DNA of 64,000 bases from Streptantibioticus cattleyicolor NRRL 8057 = DSM 46488 (GCF_000240165.1 NC_017586.1:992001-1056000), one strand, 5' to 3'. Numbered from the stretch's first letter, positions 1-9,253 are shown. Translations and numbers: made by a program. The notes: generated from the letters alone by a model not told the origin.

Positions 1-103
1 GTCTGTCAATCGCTTACCAGGAGTTGCCGCACCTCGGCGGAGGTCACGCCAAGACTGTAGTTGAGCCCCTACCGCGGCAGTCGGGGCCCAACTGGTGCCG
101 AAA

Positions 104-1446
104 TTAAGCTGCCGCGACTTCCGGCAACGCCTTCAAGCGATCACGGAACTCCCGGACGGCGGGTACCTTCTTATAGCTGCCGAGCTTGCTGGAAAAGGCT
201 GCAAGGCACTCAACTGCCCTCGCGGAGGACACTCGTTCTTCAAGCAGAGCAAGCCCGCGGTTGGCCGCGTCGAGGGCACCATGCAGATCCTTGCCCTCCA
301 ACCGGGCTTGCGCCAGGCGACCCGAGCGTACGGCTTGGTCCCGAGGAACCGCCTTCTCGATCGAGTCAGCAAGAGCGCGCGTTGCCTTGTCCACCTGCCC
401 CGAGCGCAAAAGAACCTTGCCGCGACTGGAAGCGATCTGCCCTTCGCCATACCAGCTCAGCCAGTCCGAACGGTGTCCGTTCGACCGGTCCCAGCTTGTC
501 TCGGAGAGGTGCAGTGCTGCCGCTGCCCGACGGTGGTCCCCCTGCCGTGACAGAGCCACGGCCCTGTGCAGGTGCAGGAACGAGCAAGTGGAGGACGGCA
601 GCTTGGCCGGTCCCTTGCTCAAGGCGGTTTCGACCAACGTCACGCGTTCGCCATCCTGCCCTGTTTCCGAGATGTGCACGCCCATCTCCGCCAGGACGAA
701 GGCACCGAGATCGTCATCGCCAGACGCTTGAGCCGATCGCAGAGCGGCAACGTAGTGCTGTTGTCCGGCGGACTTGAGGCCGGCGTCATAGGCCATCCAG
801 CCGGTCAAGTACGCGACTTGTGCAGCGAGCCAGTGCAGTCGCGTGCCCACCGCATCCGAGTAACGAGCGTTCTTGAGCAAGGCAGTGATCAGTTCGAGGT
901 CGCTGCGCGACGACTCCAGCAGCCGCGCTCCCCCATCTGATCATCCAACGTTCGCAGCGTGACGACACGCTGCTCGATGGTGGTCACCATGGCGTCTGTC
1001 ACCCGGTCACCCTTGGCGGCAGCGGCAAAGGCTGAGGGCGCCTCGGCCCAGCTCGCCGCCAGCGTTGCGAGTGCGCTTCCAGTGATGGTGAGGAAACCCC
1101 TCCGGTCCATGTGGCCGCTCCCGACGAGATCCGTTAGTACCTCCACGGTACCCGCGGGAGTCCATGGCGCGTCCAGACAAGTTACACCGAACACCGGGAG
1201 CCACTTTGGCCACGCCTTTGGATCAACCTGGTCCAAAGGCACTCCGATCATGCGTGCGATGGCTCGTTGGGCCCTGGCTTCAGGCCGCCTACCGTAACGC
1301 TTCCACTTGTATACGTTCGGGTAGGACGTCTGGATCGGTTCACCCAGCTCGTCGGCAGCTTTGACTAGCAGCTTTGTGAACTCGACAGGCTTCCAGTTGT
1401 ACATCTCACGGAGACAGGTTAACGGGTGAGACCACTGTGTCTGCAT
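104..1446 (-). pseudogene. HTH/TPR-type transcriptional regulator, frameshifted
   Basis: Two minus-strand frames make one protein. The N-terminal part starts at ATG 1446, with a GGAGGG ribosome site just upstream, and opens MQTQWSHPL. It has an HTH-like segment (YPNVYKWKRYG) and an internal MDRRGFLTITG stretch. It runs out of frame at about 930-934 and stops near 889. The other frame continues homologously with helical TPR-like repeats (residues such as LLESSRSDLELITALL, then YLTGWMAYDAG) to the stop at 104. Restoring one G in the G5 run at 930-934 joins the frames into a protein of about 447 aa. Such regulators often neighbour HATPase anti-sigma-like genes in Streptomyces, as here. It is either a real pseudogene or a one-base sequencing deletion. 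The first 100 bases of the window show no gene I can support. Confidence 0.7.
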
Positions 1447-1667
1447 CAAGCCCTCCGTTTCGCCAGCCCGTTCGAAACTAGCTGCATCCGCTCGGATCAA
1501 TGAGCGCACGAGCCAAATGGCAACATCGGGCAATATTCCCCTCCCCCCTAATCCCCCGCAACGCTTCTTCCCGCCGGAGTCCACTCCGGCGGGAAGCGAG
1601 CGCAACCGTACGTCCGTACGAAGCTGAACTGTGTTTGCCTCCTCCAATGCAAGTGTCAGGAGCCGAC

Positions 1668-2441
1668 ATGACCTACGTAGTCAGTACGCGCTTCTCCATC
1701 CCCGCGGACCTCACCTGTATCAAGGCAGCCCGTAACCACATCGTCCGCATGGTCGCCGACTGGAATGGACTTGATGTGACGGCTCTCGGCGACCTCCGCT
1801 CGGTGGCCTCGGAGTTGCTGGCCAACGGGGTCGAGCACGCTCGTGGAACACCACTGACGATCCGTCTGCGTCAGCGGGACCGGCGGCTCCTGCTCGAAGT
1901 CTTCGACGGCAGCCCGGATGCTCCGCGACCCCGCTGCGTTCCCGCCGGGGCCGAACGCGGACGGGGCCTGGTCGTCATCGCCGCCCTGGCGGAGGAGTGG
2001 GGATGGGAACCGATCGGCGCCGGGAAGAGGGTGTGGGTCACGATGAAGCTGCCGGAGCCGGACGATAGCCCAGGCGTCAGCGGCGAAGACGCCTTACTTC
2101 CCCGCCGTACCGGAACGCGGTTGCCGATGAAGCTCGTGCCAGGGATGGGGCGGTACGGTCGAAGCGAGCCCGTCGAGGACGAGCAGACCGAGGACTTCCG
2201 GGCCCGCCACCTCGCCCCCGTTGCGGCAGCCGTGCTCTTCACTCTCTACGCCACCGTGCTCCATCCAGGAGCCCTCACCATGCGCCGCCCCGGGCGGGAA
2301 CGACGGAGGTCACGAAGCCGGCCGACGAGGATGCACCGGCGGTTGGCCGGGCGGGGCCCTGACGAGTTGTGGCTCGCGGCGATGGTGGCGGCGGCTCGGG
2401 CGTGGGCGGGGTACCGGGGCGTGGGTGAGGCGAGCCGGTGA
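1668..2441 (+). CDS. HATPase_c ATP-binding protein (anti-sigma-factor-like)
   Basis: The first 135 or so residues form a GHKL-type ATPase like the RsbW/SpoIIAB anti-sigma kinases common in Streptomyces. They show an N box SELLANGVEHA, a G1-like EVFDGSP and a G2-like ERGRGLVVI. Start ATG 1668 is chosen because CAGGAG lies six bases upstream and the protein then begins MTYVVSTRFSIP, as family members do. It is divergent from the HTH/TPR regulator across about 220 bp, a pairing seen repeatedly in this genus and consistent with joint regulatory function. The C-terminal 120 residues, Arg/Pro-rich with a short hydrophobic stretch, are not typical of the family (usually 130-160 aa) and may be an extension created by a lost stop. 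The partner sigma factor is unknown. Confidence 0.8.
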   Translation: MTYVVSTRFSIPADLTCIKAARNHIVRMVADWNGLDVTALGDLRSVASELLANGVEHARGTPLTIRLRQRDRRLLLEVFDGSPDAPRPRCVPAGAERGRGLVVIAALAEEWGWEPIGAGKRVWVTMKLPEPDDSPGVSGEDALLPRRTGTRLPMKLVPGMGRYGRSEPVEDEQTEDFRARHLAPVAAAVLFTLYATVLHPGALTMRRPGRERRRSRSRPTRMHRRLAGRGPDELWLAAMVAAARAWAGYRGVGEASR

Positions 2442-2487
2442 GCTCCGGCGGGGGGCGTCGGGGCTCAGCGGCTCGCGCTCACGGCGG

Positions 2488-5301
2488 TCAGCGGTGGCTG
2501 GGGAATTCGACGACCTGTTGGTAGGTCGGGCGGTTCTGCCAGGAGATGCGGTCGTCGGTGACGCCGCCGAGGGGGCGTTGGACGATGGAGTCGGCGCACC
2601 ATTGGTCGCCGGCCGCGCAGCCGCCGGAGTCGCCGGGGTAGAGCTGGGTGGCCGGGGTGGCGGCGGCCTGTTCGAGGGTGGTGAGCAGGACGGACCGGCA
2701 GGCGGTGAGGTCGCCGTCGCCGCAGTAGGTGCGGGCGAGGCCGCCGTTCACGGGGCGGCCGAGGACCGCGCGGAGGTCCTTGTCGAGGTAGGACCACCAG
2801 CCGAACTGGAAGGAGCTGCCGGCGTGCGAGCCGGTGGGGCCGTGGCCGGCCGAGGGGGATTCGTCGATGGTGAGGTTGTCGGTGAGGGCGGTGTAGAGCG
2901 GGTCGCCGAGGCCGGGTTGGAAGACGGCCTTGACCAGCAGGGGCCACCAGGCGTCCATGACGCGGACGGCGTCGGCGTCGCCGTAGGTGTGGGAGCCGGG
3001 TGAGGTCTCGCGGCGCTTGGTGCCGTCGCCGGCCCAGTTGGCGAGTTGCTGGACGGTGGTGGCGAGCTGGGGGTCGGTGATGGGTTCGCCGCGCAGTACG
3101 GCGAGGAGTTCGGGCAGGACGTCCTCGCCGCGCAGGTCGGTGACGGCGGCGTCGGCCATGGCCTGGGTGAGCGAGGCGCGGGTGACGCCGCCCTGGCGTA
3201 CCAGCCGCTTGACGCGGTCGTCCAGGAGGTTGGCGCGGTGCACCGAGCCGTCGCCGAAGCCGGCCGCGGTGTAGCCGGGGGCCTGCTTGTTGTTCCAGGA
3301 GATGTAGTAGTCCTGGTCGACGGATTGCGGGTGCTGTTGCGGCGGGGTGTAGTCGGCGGTGTTGGTGTCGGGGTCGAACCCGCGCCATTCGTAGGCGGGT
3401 TGGGCGAGCACCGGCAGTGAGGGGTCGACGCCCGGGGCGCGGACCGGGTTGCTGCCGGAGTTGTAGTAGGCGATCTGTCGGGAGTCGGCGTAGAACCAGT
3501 TGAAGGTGTAGTTGATGTGCTGGGCGGCCTGCTGGAAGGTGGCGGCGTCGTGCACGAAGCCGGGGTCGTTGAGCATCTGGAAGCCGATGATGGAGTCGGC
3601 CTCGTGCTGGTAGGAGCTGCGCAGCGTGGTGTAGGCGTAGGGCTTGCCGCCGATGGTGGCGCGGTATTGCACGGGGCCGTACTTGGTGCGGTACACCTGC
3701 ATGCGGTAGGAGCCCTTGGCGGTGGAGTCGGCGAGCGTCGGGGACCAGGAGTCGGTGCGCTCCAGTTTCTCCATCGGTACGCAGCTGCCGTGCCAGAGGT
3801 AGGAGGTGGCGTCCTCGGCCGGGGTGCCGCCGCTGGGGTCGCAGAGCTGGACGGCGTAGGTGTCGGTGACGTCCTGGCCGGCGCTGGTGGCGCTCCAGGA
3901 GTAGTCCTGGCCGCGGCCGAGTTCGACGTAGAGGCTGAGGCCGGCGAAGGCTGCGCCGCGGGCGCTGATGCCGGGGCCCTGGAGTTCTTCCAGCATCAGC
4001 AGTTGTGGCGCGAAGTAGCCGGTCTGCGGTCCGAAGACGGCCACCGGGTGGCCGGAGGCGGTGTACTTGCCGGAGACCAGCAGCGCGTTGGACATGCCCT
4101 TCTTCGGGCTGTGGAAGAGGTTGGCCGGCAGTACGCCGTGGTCGAAGACGCCTTGCAGCGGCTTGAGCCTGGCCGGTGCCTTCACCGGGGTGCGTGCCGG
4201 GGTGGCGGAGGCGGCCGAGCCGGTGCGGTCGTAGACCAGCGGTTCCTCGGTGACCGAGCCGGGGTCCGGCATGGCGGTGCCCTGGGCGTCGGCGGGCTTG
4301 CCGGCGTAGGGGAAGGAGTGGCCGTCGTGCACGGTGAGGACGGCCTCGGGGTCGTCGCGTTCCCGGAACGACTCCCACACCTTGGTGCCCTCCACCACGC
4401 CGTACCGCGCCTGCGCGGCCTGGAGGGAGAGCGCGGCCTGCACCTCGCCGCCGCCGCCCGAGCCGAACAGGGCTCCGATCACCGAGGCGAGGGCGATGAG
4501 GTCGGTGAGCTTGAACGGTTCGATGGTGCCGGCGTTGGTGATCGGGTCGATGTGGCCGGTGAGGTCGTACTCGCCGGGGAAGTAGCGGCCGGGTTTGGCC
4601 TTGGCGATGTAGGCGTTGATGCCGGCCACGTAGTCCTGGGCGTCGGCGAGCGCCTGCTTGCCGCGGTCGCCGTTGGTGGTGGACAGCCGGTCGATCTGGT
4701 GTTGCAGGTCGTCCTCGGTGTAGGGGGCGGCCCGCCAGAACTCCTGCTCCAGGCCCTGGTTGGCGGGGGCTCCGCCGGCGAACGAGGTGAGCTGGCCTCG
4801 TCCGACGTGGCGGAAGAGGTCCATCAGCCACAGCCGGTCCTGGGCGGCGGCGTATCCGGCGCCGAACTCGGTGCCGGACCGGGTGGTGCCCTGGATGTGC
4901 GGTACCCCGGTGGCCTTGTCGCGGGTGATGGTCACGTCCGCGCGGGGGGTGTCCACCGAGGCGATCCGGTCCTGGGGCACGCCGAAGGAGGCGTCGTCGA
5001 AGAAGTCGCCGAGGGATGAGTCGGTCAGGGCGGGGTAGCCGCCGTTCAGGGCGGCGTAGGGGGCGAGTTGGTCGTCGGTGTGGGCGGGTCGGGTGCCGAG
5101 GGCACGGTTGGCGAGGATGTCGGCCAGGGTGGCGTTGCCGTTCTCGCCGGGCGGCAGGATGTCGTGGCATTGCCCCTGGCAGTAGTCGGTGCCGGTGCCG
5201 TCGGCGAGGGCCTGCTGCGGAAGGGCCGCCGTGAGTCCGGCGCCGAGCGCGAGCAACGCGGTGGCCGCGGCTGCTCTGAGAGTGAGGGAGCGTCGTCGCA
5301 T
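2488..5301 (-). CDS. penicillin acylase family protein (secreted Ntn hydrolase)
   Basis: The 937-aa preproprotein begins with an Arg-rich n-region and an Ala/Leu core (about residues 8-33), a clear signal peptide. Start ATG 5301 has AGGAGG seven bases upstream. The penicillin amidase fold is recognised by GVPHIQG, GYAAAQDRLWLMD and the nucleophile region KKGMSNALLVSGKY. Ser404 would become the N-terminal nucleophile of the beta chain after autocatalytic release of a spacer. The length suits this family of large secreted amidases, which hydrolyse beta-lactam side chains, acyl-homoserine lactones or other N-acyl compounds; the substrate cannot be told from sequence. It is monocistronic and divergent from the zinc-ribbon gene. 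Confidence 0.92.
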   Translation of the reverse strand: MRRRSLTLRAAAATALLALGAGLTAALPQQALADGTGTDYCQGQCHDILPPGENGNATLADILANRALGTRPAHTDDQLAPYAALNGGYPALTDSSLGDFFDDASFGVPQDRIASVDTPRADVTITRDKATGVPHIQGTTRSGTEFGAGYAAAQDRLWLMDLFRHVGRGQLTSFAGGAPANQGLEQEFWRAAPYTEDDLQHQIDRLSTTNGDRGKQALADAQDYVAGINAYIAKAKPGRYFPGEYDLTGHIDPITNAGTIEPFKLTDLIALASVIGALFGSGGGGEVQAALSLQAAQARYGVVEGTKVWESFRERDDPEAVLTVHDGHSFPYAGKPADAQGTAMPDPGSVTEEPLVYDRTGSAASATPARTPVKAPARLKPLQGVFDHGVLPANLFHSPKKGMSNALLVSGKYTASGHPVAVFGPQTGYFAPQLLMLEELQGPGISARGAAFAGLSLYVELGRGQDYSWSATSAGQDVTDTYAVQLCDPSGGTPAEDATSYLWHGSCVPMEKLERTDSWSPTLADSTAKGSYRMQVYRTKYGPVQYRATIGGKPYAYTTLRSSYQHEADSIIGFQMLNDPGFVHDAATFQQAAQHINYTFNWFYADSRQIAYYNSGSNPVRAPGVDPSLPVLAQPAYEWRGFDPDTNTADYTPPQQHPQSVDQDYYISWNNKQAPGYTAAGFGDGSVHRANLLDDRVKRLVRQGGVTRASLTQAMADAAVTDLRGEDVLPELLAVLRGEPITDPQLATTVQQLANWAGDGTKRRETSPGSHTYGDADAVRVMDAWWPLLVKAVFQPGLGDPLYTALTDNLTIDESPSAGHGPTGSHAGSSFQFGWWSYLDKDLRAVLGRPVNGGLARTYCGDGDLTACRSVLLTTLEQAAATPATQLYPGDSGGCAAGDQWCADSIVQRPLGGVTDDRISWQNRPTYQQVVEFPSHR

Positions 5302-5487
5302 ACCCGAACCTCCTGGAAGGCAGTGCGACGGACGTTACCGCCGGTACACCCGGAGGTGAAGATGAGCAGTCGTCATGTTCACCGGTTGTTCGGGTACTTC
5401 GCGGCCCAGGGAGCCGGAACGCGGTCTGGTACGTCCCATTGGCGTCCGCGATCGTTGAGTCGTCGGTTCCGCCCAAGAGGGGATGAG

Positions 5488-6087
5488 ATGGCCGGGTTCC
5501 GGAGTCTTGCCAGACAGGTACGCGATCCTCGACTGCTCGGCGCGCAGCAGCGCAGTTCGCTGCGGCGCTGCCTGGAGCACTTCGCCCCGTACGGACACCG
5601 GGCGACCTGGCGCCACCTGTGCGAGCACCACGGCTTCCACCCCGACGACCGACATCCGCCGCAGAGCCGGCTGGTGGCGGCGCTGGAGGAGCTGGAGGAG
5701 GCGCGCACCGTGTGGCTGGGGTACGAGGCGGAGTTCGCCGCCCGCCGCAAGCGGGAGAAGTACCAGGGGGTGCGCCGGCCGACCACGCTGGACGACTGGC
5801 ACCGGCGCACCTGGGGCGGCTTCGGGGTCGCCTGGTGCGACGACCCGGCGGTGCACCCGGCCGGGCGCCTCGCCGAGGTGCTGCGGCGGCTGGTCACCGC
5901 GCTGGACGGTGAGCCCGGCGACGTCTGCCCGGTCTGCGGCGGCGGGCGTGTGGTGTGGCGGGAGGGGCTGCACCACGACCCGGCGGCGGGGCCGGTCTGC
6001 CTGGGGTGCGGGATCGTGGTGCCGGTCCCGGCGCTCAGCGAGCGGGCGCTGGCCGCGGCACGGGAGGCCCGGTACGCGCTGCGTTGA
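5488..6087 (+). CDS. hypothetical protein with C-terminal zinc ribbon
   Basis: A 199-aa protein that I do not recognise. The start ATG 5488 follows GAGGGG by five bases and gives MAGFRSLARQVRDP; the longer open frame upstream overlaps the divergent acylase and lacks a ribosome site. The N-terminal two thirds are helical and rich in charged residues and Trp. The C-terminus carries CPVCGGGR...CLGCG, a four-cysteine zinc-ribbon-like motif. It may bind nucleic acid or only use zinc structurally. No operon partner is evident; the next gene, MaoC, has its own operator-like site. Confidence 0.7.
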   Translation: MAGFRSLARQVRDPRLLGAQQRSSLRRCLEHFAPYGHRATWRHLCEHHGFHPDDRHPPQSRLVAALEELEEARTVWLGYEAEFAARRKREKYQGVRRPTTLDDWHRRTWGGFGVAWCDDPAVHPAGRLAEVLRRLVTALDGEPGDVCPVCGGGRVVWREGLHHDPAAGPVCLGCGIVVPVPALSERALAAAREARYALR

Positions 6088-6112
6088 CACGGCCACGGCG
6101 GCGGGACGATGC

Positions 6113-6126
6113 TGAGCAAGCGCTTG
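6113..6126. promoter_or_regulatory. TetR-type operator candidate upstream of maoC-like gene
   Basis: The sequence TGAGCAAGCGCTTG contains the perfect 10-bp palindrome CAAGCGCTTG (6117-6126). It lies about 46 bp before the MaoC start. Thirteen of its bases recur exactly at 7298-7310, just upstream of the TetR gene that is convergent with maoC. This is what an autoregulating TetR controlling both promoters would look like. Binding is inferred, not shown. Confidence 0.45.
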
Positions 6127-6171
6127 TACAGCAACGTCGGGCAGTGTCGTACGGACAGCGGGAGGCAGCAG

Positions 6172-6633
6172 ATGGCGCACGTCAGGGTCTTCGCTTCGGT
6201 GGAGGAGTTGCGGGCCGCGGTCGGCGAGGACCTGGGGCCCTCCCCGTGGCTGCCGGTCGAGCAGAAGCGGGTCGACCTGTTCGCCGAGGCCACCGGGGAC
6301 CACCAGTGGATCCATGTGGACCCGGAGAAGGCGGCGCGGGGGCCGTTCGGCGGCACCATCGCGCACGGCTATCTGACGCTCTCGCTGATCCCCGCGCTGA
6401 TGCCCGAGCTGATGCGGGTCGAGGGGGTCAGGATGGGGGTCAACTACGGGGTGAACAAGGTGCGTTTCCCCGCCCCCGTCCCGGTCGGCTCGCATCTGCG
6501 CGCCTCGGCGCGGATCTCCGAGGTGACCGAGGTGGACGGCGGCGTCCAGCTGGTCACCCAGGTCACCATCGAGCGCGAGGGCGGCACCAAGCCGGTGTGC
6601 GTGGCCGAGACGGTGGCCCGCTTCTACCTGTGA
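6172..6633 (+). CDS. MaoC family (R)-specific enoyl-CoA hydratase-like protein
   Basis: A 153-aa single hot-dog-fold protein. The hydratase signature FAEATGDHQWIHVDPEKA (about residues 41-58) holds the Asp-His catalytic pair, and GGTIAHGYLTLSL follows as in MaoC/PhaJ-type hydratases, which add water to trans-2-enoyl-CoA to give (R)-3-hydroxyacyl-CoA. ATG 6172 is preferred over an upstream in-frame ATG because GGAGG lies six bases before it and family members start close to this point. It sits before and convergent with a TetR gene and near an acyl-CoA dehydrogenase, suggesting a small fatty-acyl-CoA degradation module. The shared CAAGCGCTT motif upstream suggests repression by that TetR. Confidence 0.88.
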   Translation: MAHVRVFASVEELRAAVGEDLGPSPWLPVEQKRVDLFAEATGDHQWIHVDPEKAARGPFGGTIAHGYLTLSLIPALMPELMRVEGVRMGVNYGVNKVRFPAPVPVGSHLRASARISEVTEVDGGVQLVTQVTIEREGGTKPVCVAETVARFYL

Positions 6634-6642
6634 CCCGGTGAC

Positions 6643-7275
6643 CTACCGGTCCCGGCGGCCCTCCTGGCCGACCATGCGCAGGACGAGGTCGGCGTAGAGC
6701 CCGCCGATCTCGTCCGGGGTGCGTCGGCCGCCGGGGTTGAACCACCGGGCGACGTCGATGCAGAGCGAGAGCACCGCGAGCGTGGTACCGGAGACATCGG
6801 GCACGTCGAAGTCGCCGGAGTCGACCCCCGCCGAGATCACCTCGCGGATCACCGCCTCGCTGCGGCGGCGCAGCGCGACGATCTCGGTGTAGTGGTCGGC
6901 GGCGAGGGCGCCGAGTTCGTACTGGACCACGCGTCCGGTGGTGTGGTGTTCGGCGTGCCAGCGGACGAAGGAGCGGACGGCGGCGGCCAGCCGCTCGGCG
7001 GGGGTGCCGCCGGCGTCCCGGGCCGCCTCCAGCAGGGCCAGGGAGCGCAGATGGCCGACCCGGCTGATCTGGTAGAGCAGCTCTTCCTTGGTCTTGTAGT
7101 GGATGTAGAGCGCGGCCGGGCTCATCCCGGCCCGCCCGGCGATGTCCCGGGTGGTGGTGGCGTGGTAGCCGCGCTCGGCGAACGCCTCGACGGCGGCGAC
7201 CACCAGCCGGCGGGCCGCCTCCGGGGTGACGTCGGCCCACGCCTCGCTGGTCGTCGTTGTCGCCTCGGCATCCAT
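6643..7275 (-). CDS. TetR/AcrR family transcriptional regulator
   Basis: The 210-aa protein has a TetR HTH at about residues 20-63 (AFAERGYHATTTRDIAGRAG, then SPAALYIHYKTKEELL) and a helical ligand-binding C-terminal half. ATG 7275 is used; the open frame extends three codons further with no better ribosome site. It is convergent with maoC, nine bases apart, and lies just upstream of and in the same direction as the 3' end of the acyl-CoA dehydrogenase locus. A copy of the CAAGCGCTT motif lies 23 bp before its start, so autoregulation and control of maoC and perhaps the dehydrogenase are likely. The ligand is probably an acyl-CoA by analogy with neighbours; this is inference. Confidence 0.88.
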   Translation of the reverse strand: MDAEATTTTSEAWADVTPEAARRLVVAAVEAFAERGYHATTTRDIAGRAGMSPAALYIHYKTKEELLYQISRVGHLRSLALLEAARDAGGTPAERLAAAVRSFVRWHAEHHTTGRVVQYELGALAADHYTEIVALRRRSEAVIREVISAGVDSGDFDVPDVSGTTLAVLSLCIDVARWFNPGGRRTPDEIGGLYADLVLRMVGQEGRRDR

Positions 7276-7297
7276 GGCGCACACCCTACAACGACCC

Positions 7298-7310
7298 TGA
7301 GCAAGCGCTT
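7298..7310. promoter_or_regulatory. second copy of the TGAGCAAGCGCTT operator-like motif
   Basis: This is an exact 13-base match to the site upstream of maoC, between the start of the tetR gene (7275) and the end of the acyl-CoA dehydrogenase gene (7331). The core AAGCGCTT is palindromic. Its position suits autoregulation of the TetR repressor. Confidence 0.45.
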
Positions 7311-7330
7311 AGAGCCGGGCGGCGACCGGG

Positions 7331-8482
7331 TCAGAACGCGGAGACCCCGGTCAGCGCGCGGCCGATCAGCAGCTTGTGGATCTGGCTGGTGCCCTCGTAC
7401 AGCGTCATCACCCGGGCGTCCCGCAGCAGCTTGCCCACCGGGTACTCGTCGATGTAGCCGTAGCCGCCGAAGACCTGGAGGGCGTTGTTGGCGCAGCGCA
7501 CCGCGGCCTCGGAGGCGTGGAGCTTGGCGACCGACGCCTCGGTGGCGAACGGCAGTCCGCGCTCGATGTGGTCGGCCACCCGCCAGGTGAGCAGCCGGGC
7601 GGCGTCCACGTCCACCGCGATGTCGGCCAGCAGCTCCTGGACGAGCTGGTGGTGGGCGATGGTGCGGCCGAACTGCTCGCGCTGACCGGCGTAGTCCACC
7701 GCCGCCTCCAGGCACGCCTGGGCGATGCCGACGCACCCCGCGGCCACCGACATCCGCCCCTTGGCCAGCGCGGACATGGCCACCGAGAACCCCTTGCCCT
7801 CCGGGGCGATCATCGCGGTCGCGGGGACGCGCACCCCGTCGAGGACCAGCTCGGCGGTGGCCTGGCCACGCAGCCCGAGCTTGCCGTGGATGGCGCAACG
7901 CTCCAGGCCGGGGGTGTCGGTGGGCACCAGGAAGGCGGAGACGCCCTTGTGCCCGGGGGCGTCGCCGGTGCGGGCGAAGAGCAGCACGACGTCGGCCCAG
8001 GTGCCGTTGGTGATGAACGTCTTGGCGCCGTCGATCACCCAGTCGCCGCCGTCGCGGACCGCCCGGGTGGTGAGGTTGGCCGCGTCGGACCCGGTGCCGG
8101 GTTCGGTCAGGCCGAAGCAGCCGACCGCCTCGCCGGAGCAGAGCCGGGGCAGCCAGGTGCGCTTGTGCTCCTCGCTCCCCCAGGCGGCGATGGACTTGGC
8201 GACCAGGCCGAGGGAGACCGACAGGATGCCGCGCACCGCGGAGTCGGCCCGCCCGAGTTCCTCGGTGACCAGGCAGTAGGCCAGGTGGTCGCCGCCGCTG
8301 CCGCCGTACGCCTCGTCGATGGTGAGCCCGAGGAAGCCGAGGTCGCCGAGTTTGCCGACGATCGCCCGGTCCACGGCCTCGGCGCGGTCCCAGGCGGTGG
8401 CGTTGGGGATGATCTCGCGGTCCGCGAACTGCCTGGCGAGTCGGCGGACGGCGGTCTGCTCCTCGGTGAGTTCCAGGTTCAC
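7331..8482 (-). CDS. acyl-CoA dehydrogenase
   Basis: A 383-aa FAD enzyme that introduces the alpha-beta double bond in acyl-CoA. Visible signatures are CFGLTEPGTGSDAANL (first acyl-CoA dehydrogenase motif), KTFITNG, the QREQFGRTIAHHQ stretch, QVFGGYGYIDEYPV, and LYEGTSQIHK with the catalytic Glu position used by short- and medium-chain enzymes. The start is GTG 8482 with GAGGGG eight bases upstream. The length is typical. It is divergent from a second TetR gene across 71 bp and precedes the first TetR on the same strand, so it may respond to either regulator. The substrate class (short-chain or branched) is not determined. Confidence 0.93.
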   Translation of the reverse strand: MNLELTEEQTAVRRLARQFADREIIPNATAWDRAEAVDRAIVGKLGDLGFLGLTIDEAYGGSGGDHLAYCLVTEELGRADSAVRGILSVSLGLVAKSIAAWGSEEHKRTWLPRLCSGEAVGCFGLTEPGTGSDAANLTTRAVRDGGDWVIDGAKTFITNGTWADVVLLFARTGDAPGHKGVSAFLVPTDTPGLERCAIHGKLGLRGQATAELVLDGVRVPATAMIAPEGKGFSVAMSALAKGRMSVAAGCVGIAQACLEAAVDYAGQREQFGRTIAHHQLVQELLADIAVDVDAARLLTWRVADHIERGLPFATEASVAKLHASEAAVRCANNALQVFGGYGYIDEYPVGKLLRDARVMTLYEGTSQIHKLLIGRALTGVSAF

Positions 8483-8553
8483 GGTGGCGACCCCTCGCTG
8501 TCGGCTTTAATTACCACTGCTAGTTTTCGATGGCCGCAACTACTATGTGCCGC

Positions 8554-9216
8554 ATGGCCCGTCCCCGCAAGCCCCTGCTCAGCCGCGACCGGATCGTCAC
8601 CGCCGCGCTGGCCCTCGTCGACGCCGAGGGGCTGGCGGCCGTCTCGACCCGCCGGCTCGCGGCCGAACTCGGCGTCAGCGGGCCGTCGTTGTACAACCAC
8701 TTCCGCACCAAGGACGAGATCCTGGACGCGGTCGCGGACACCGTGGTCGGCCAGGTGGACCTGTCGATGTTCGCCACGGCCGACGGCGACCGGCCCGACT
8801 GGCCCGAGGCGCTGCTGGCCTGGGGCCGCTCCTACCGCGCGGCGCTCACCGCGCACCCCAACATCGTGCCGTTCCTCGCCCAGGGCCCCGGGCGCCGTCC
8901 GGCGGGGCTGCGCCAGGCCGACGCGGTCTTCGGCGGCATGGTGGAGGCCGGCTGGCCGCCCGCGCACGCCACCCGGATCGGGGCGATGATGCGGTACTTC
9001 GTGGCCGGCTCCGCGCTCGGCTCGTTCGCCCGCGGCTTCGTCGGCGACCCCGGGGTGTACGACCCGGCCGACTACCCGCACCTGGGCCAGGCCCATCTGC
9101 TCCCCGAGCACCAGCGCCGGGTGGACGAGGGCGCCTTCGAGGCGGGGCTGCGGGCGCTGGTCGACGGGCTGGCGCTCCAGTACCAGCGGCTGCGCGACGG
9201 CGAACCGGTGACCTGA
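8554..9216 (+). CDS. TetR family regulator (TetR_C-type effector domain)
   Basis: The 220-aa protein starts MARPRKPLLSRDRIV with the HTH at about residues 10-55 (RRLAAELGVSGPSLYNHF). Its longer C-terminal domain resembles the TetR/ActII class rather than the AcrR class. ATG 8554 matches the family start MARPRK; an upstream in-frame ATG at 8530 is less likely. It is divergent from the acyl-CoA dehydrogenase, and the 71-bp spacer contains an imperfect dyad around ACTGCTAGT, making it the obvious candidate regulator of that gene. Confidence 0.87.
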   Translation: MARPRKPLLSRDRIVTAALALVDAEGLAAVSTRRLAAELGVSGPSLYNHFRTKDEILDAVADTVVGQVDLSMFATADGDRPDWPEALLAWGRSYRAALTAHPNIVPFLAQGPGRRPAGLRQADAVFGGMVEAGWPPAHATRIGAMMRYFVAGSALGSFARGFVGDPGVYDPADYPHLGQAHLLPEHQRRVDEGAFEAGLRALVDGLALQYQRLRDGEPVT

Positions 9217-9253
9217 CCGCGGCCCGGTCCGGGGCCCGCACCATACTGTCGAG

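Noticed and set aside
1-103. A short minus-strand frame ending at position 6 as the tail of another gene
   Set aside because: It is only about 20 codons long after an in-frame stop and has no start or ribosome site. Nothing can be concluded so close to the edge.
2465-5476. A 1003-residue open frame on the minus strand across the penicillin acylase
   Set aside because: Its translation is Arg/Pro/His-rich and lacks motifs. It is the shadow frame of the acylase, a usual artefact in DNA of this GC content.
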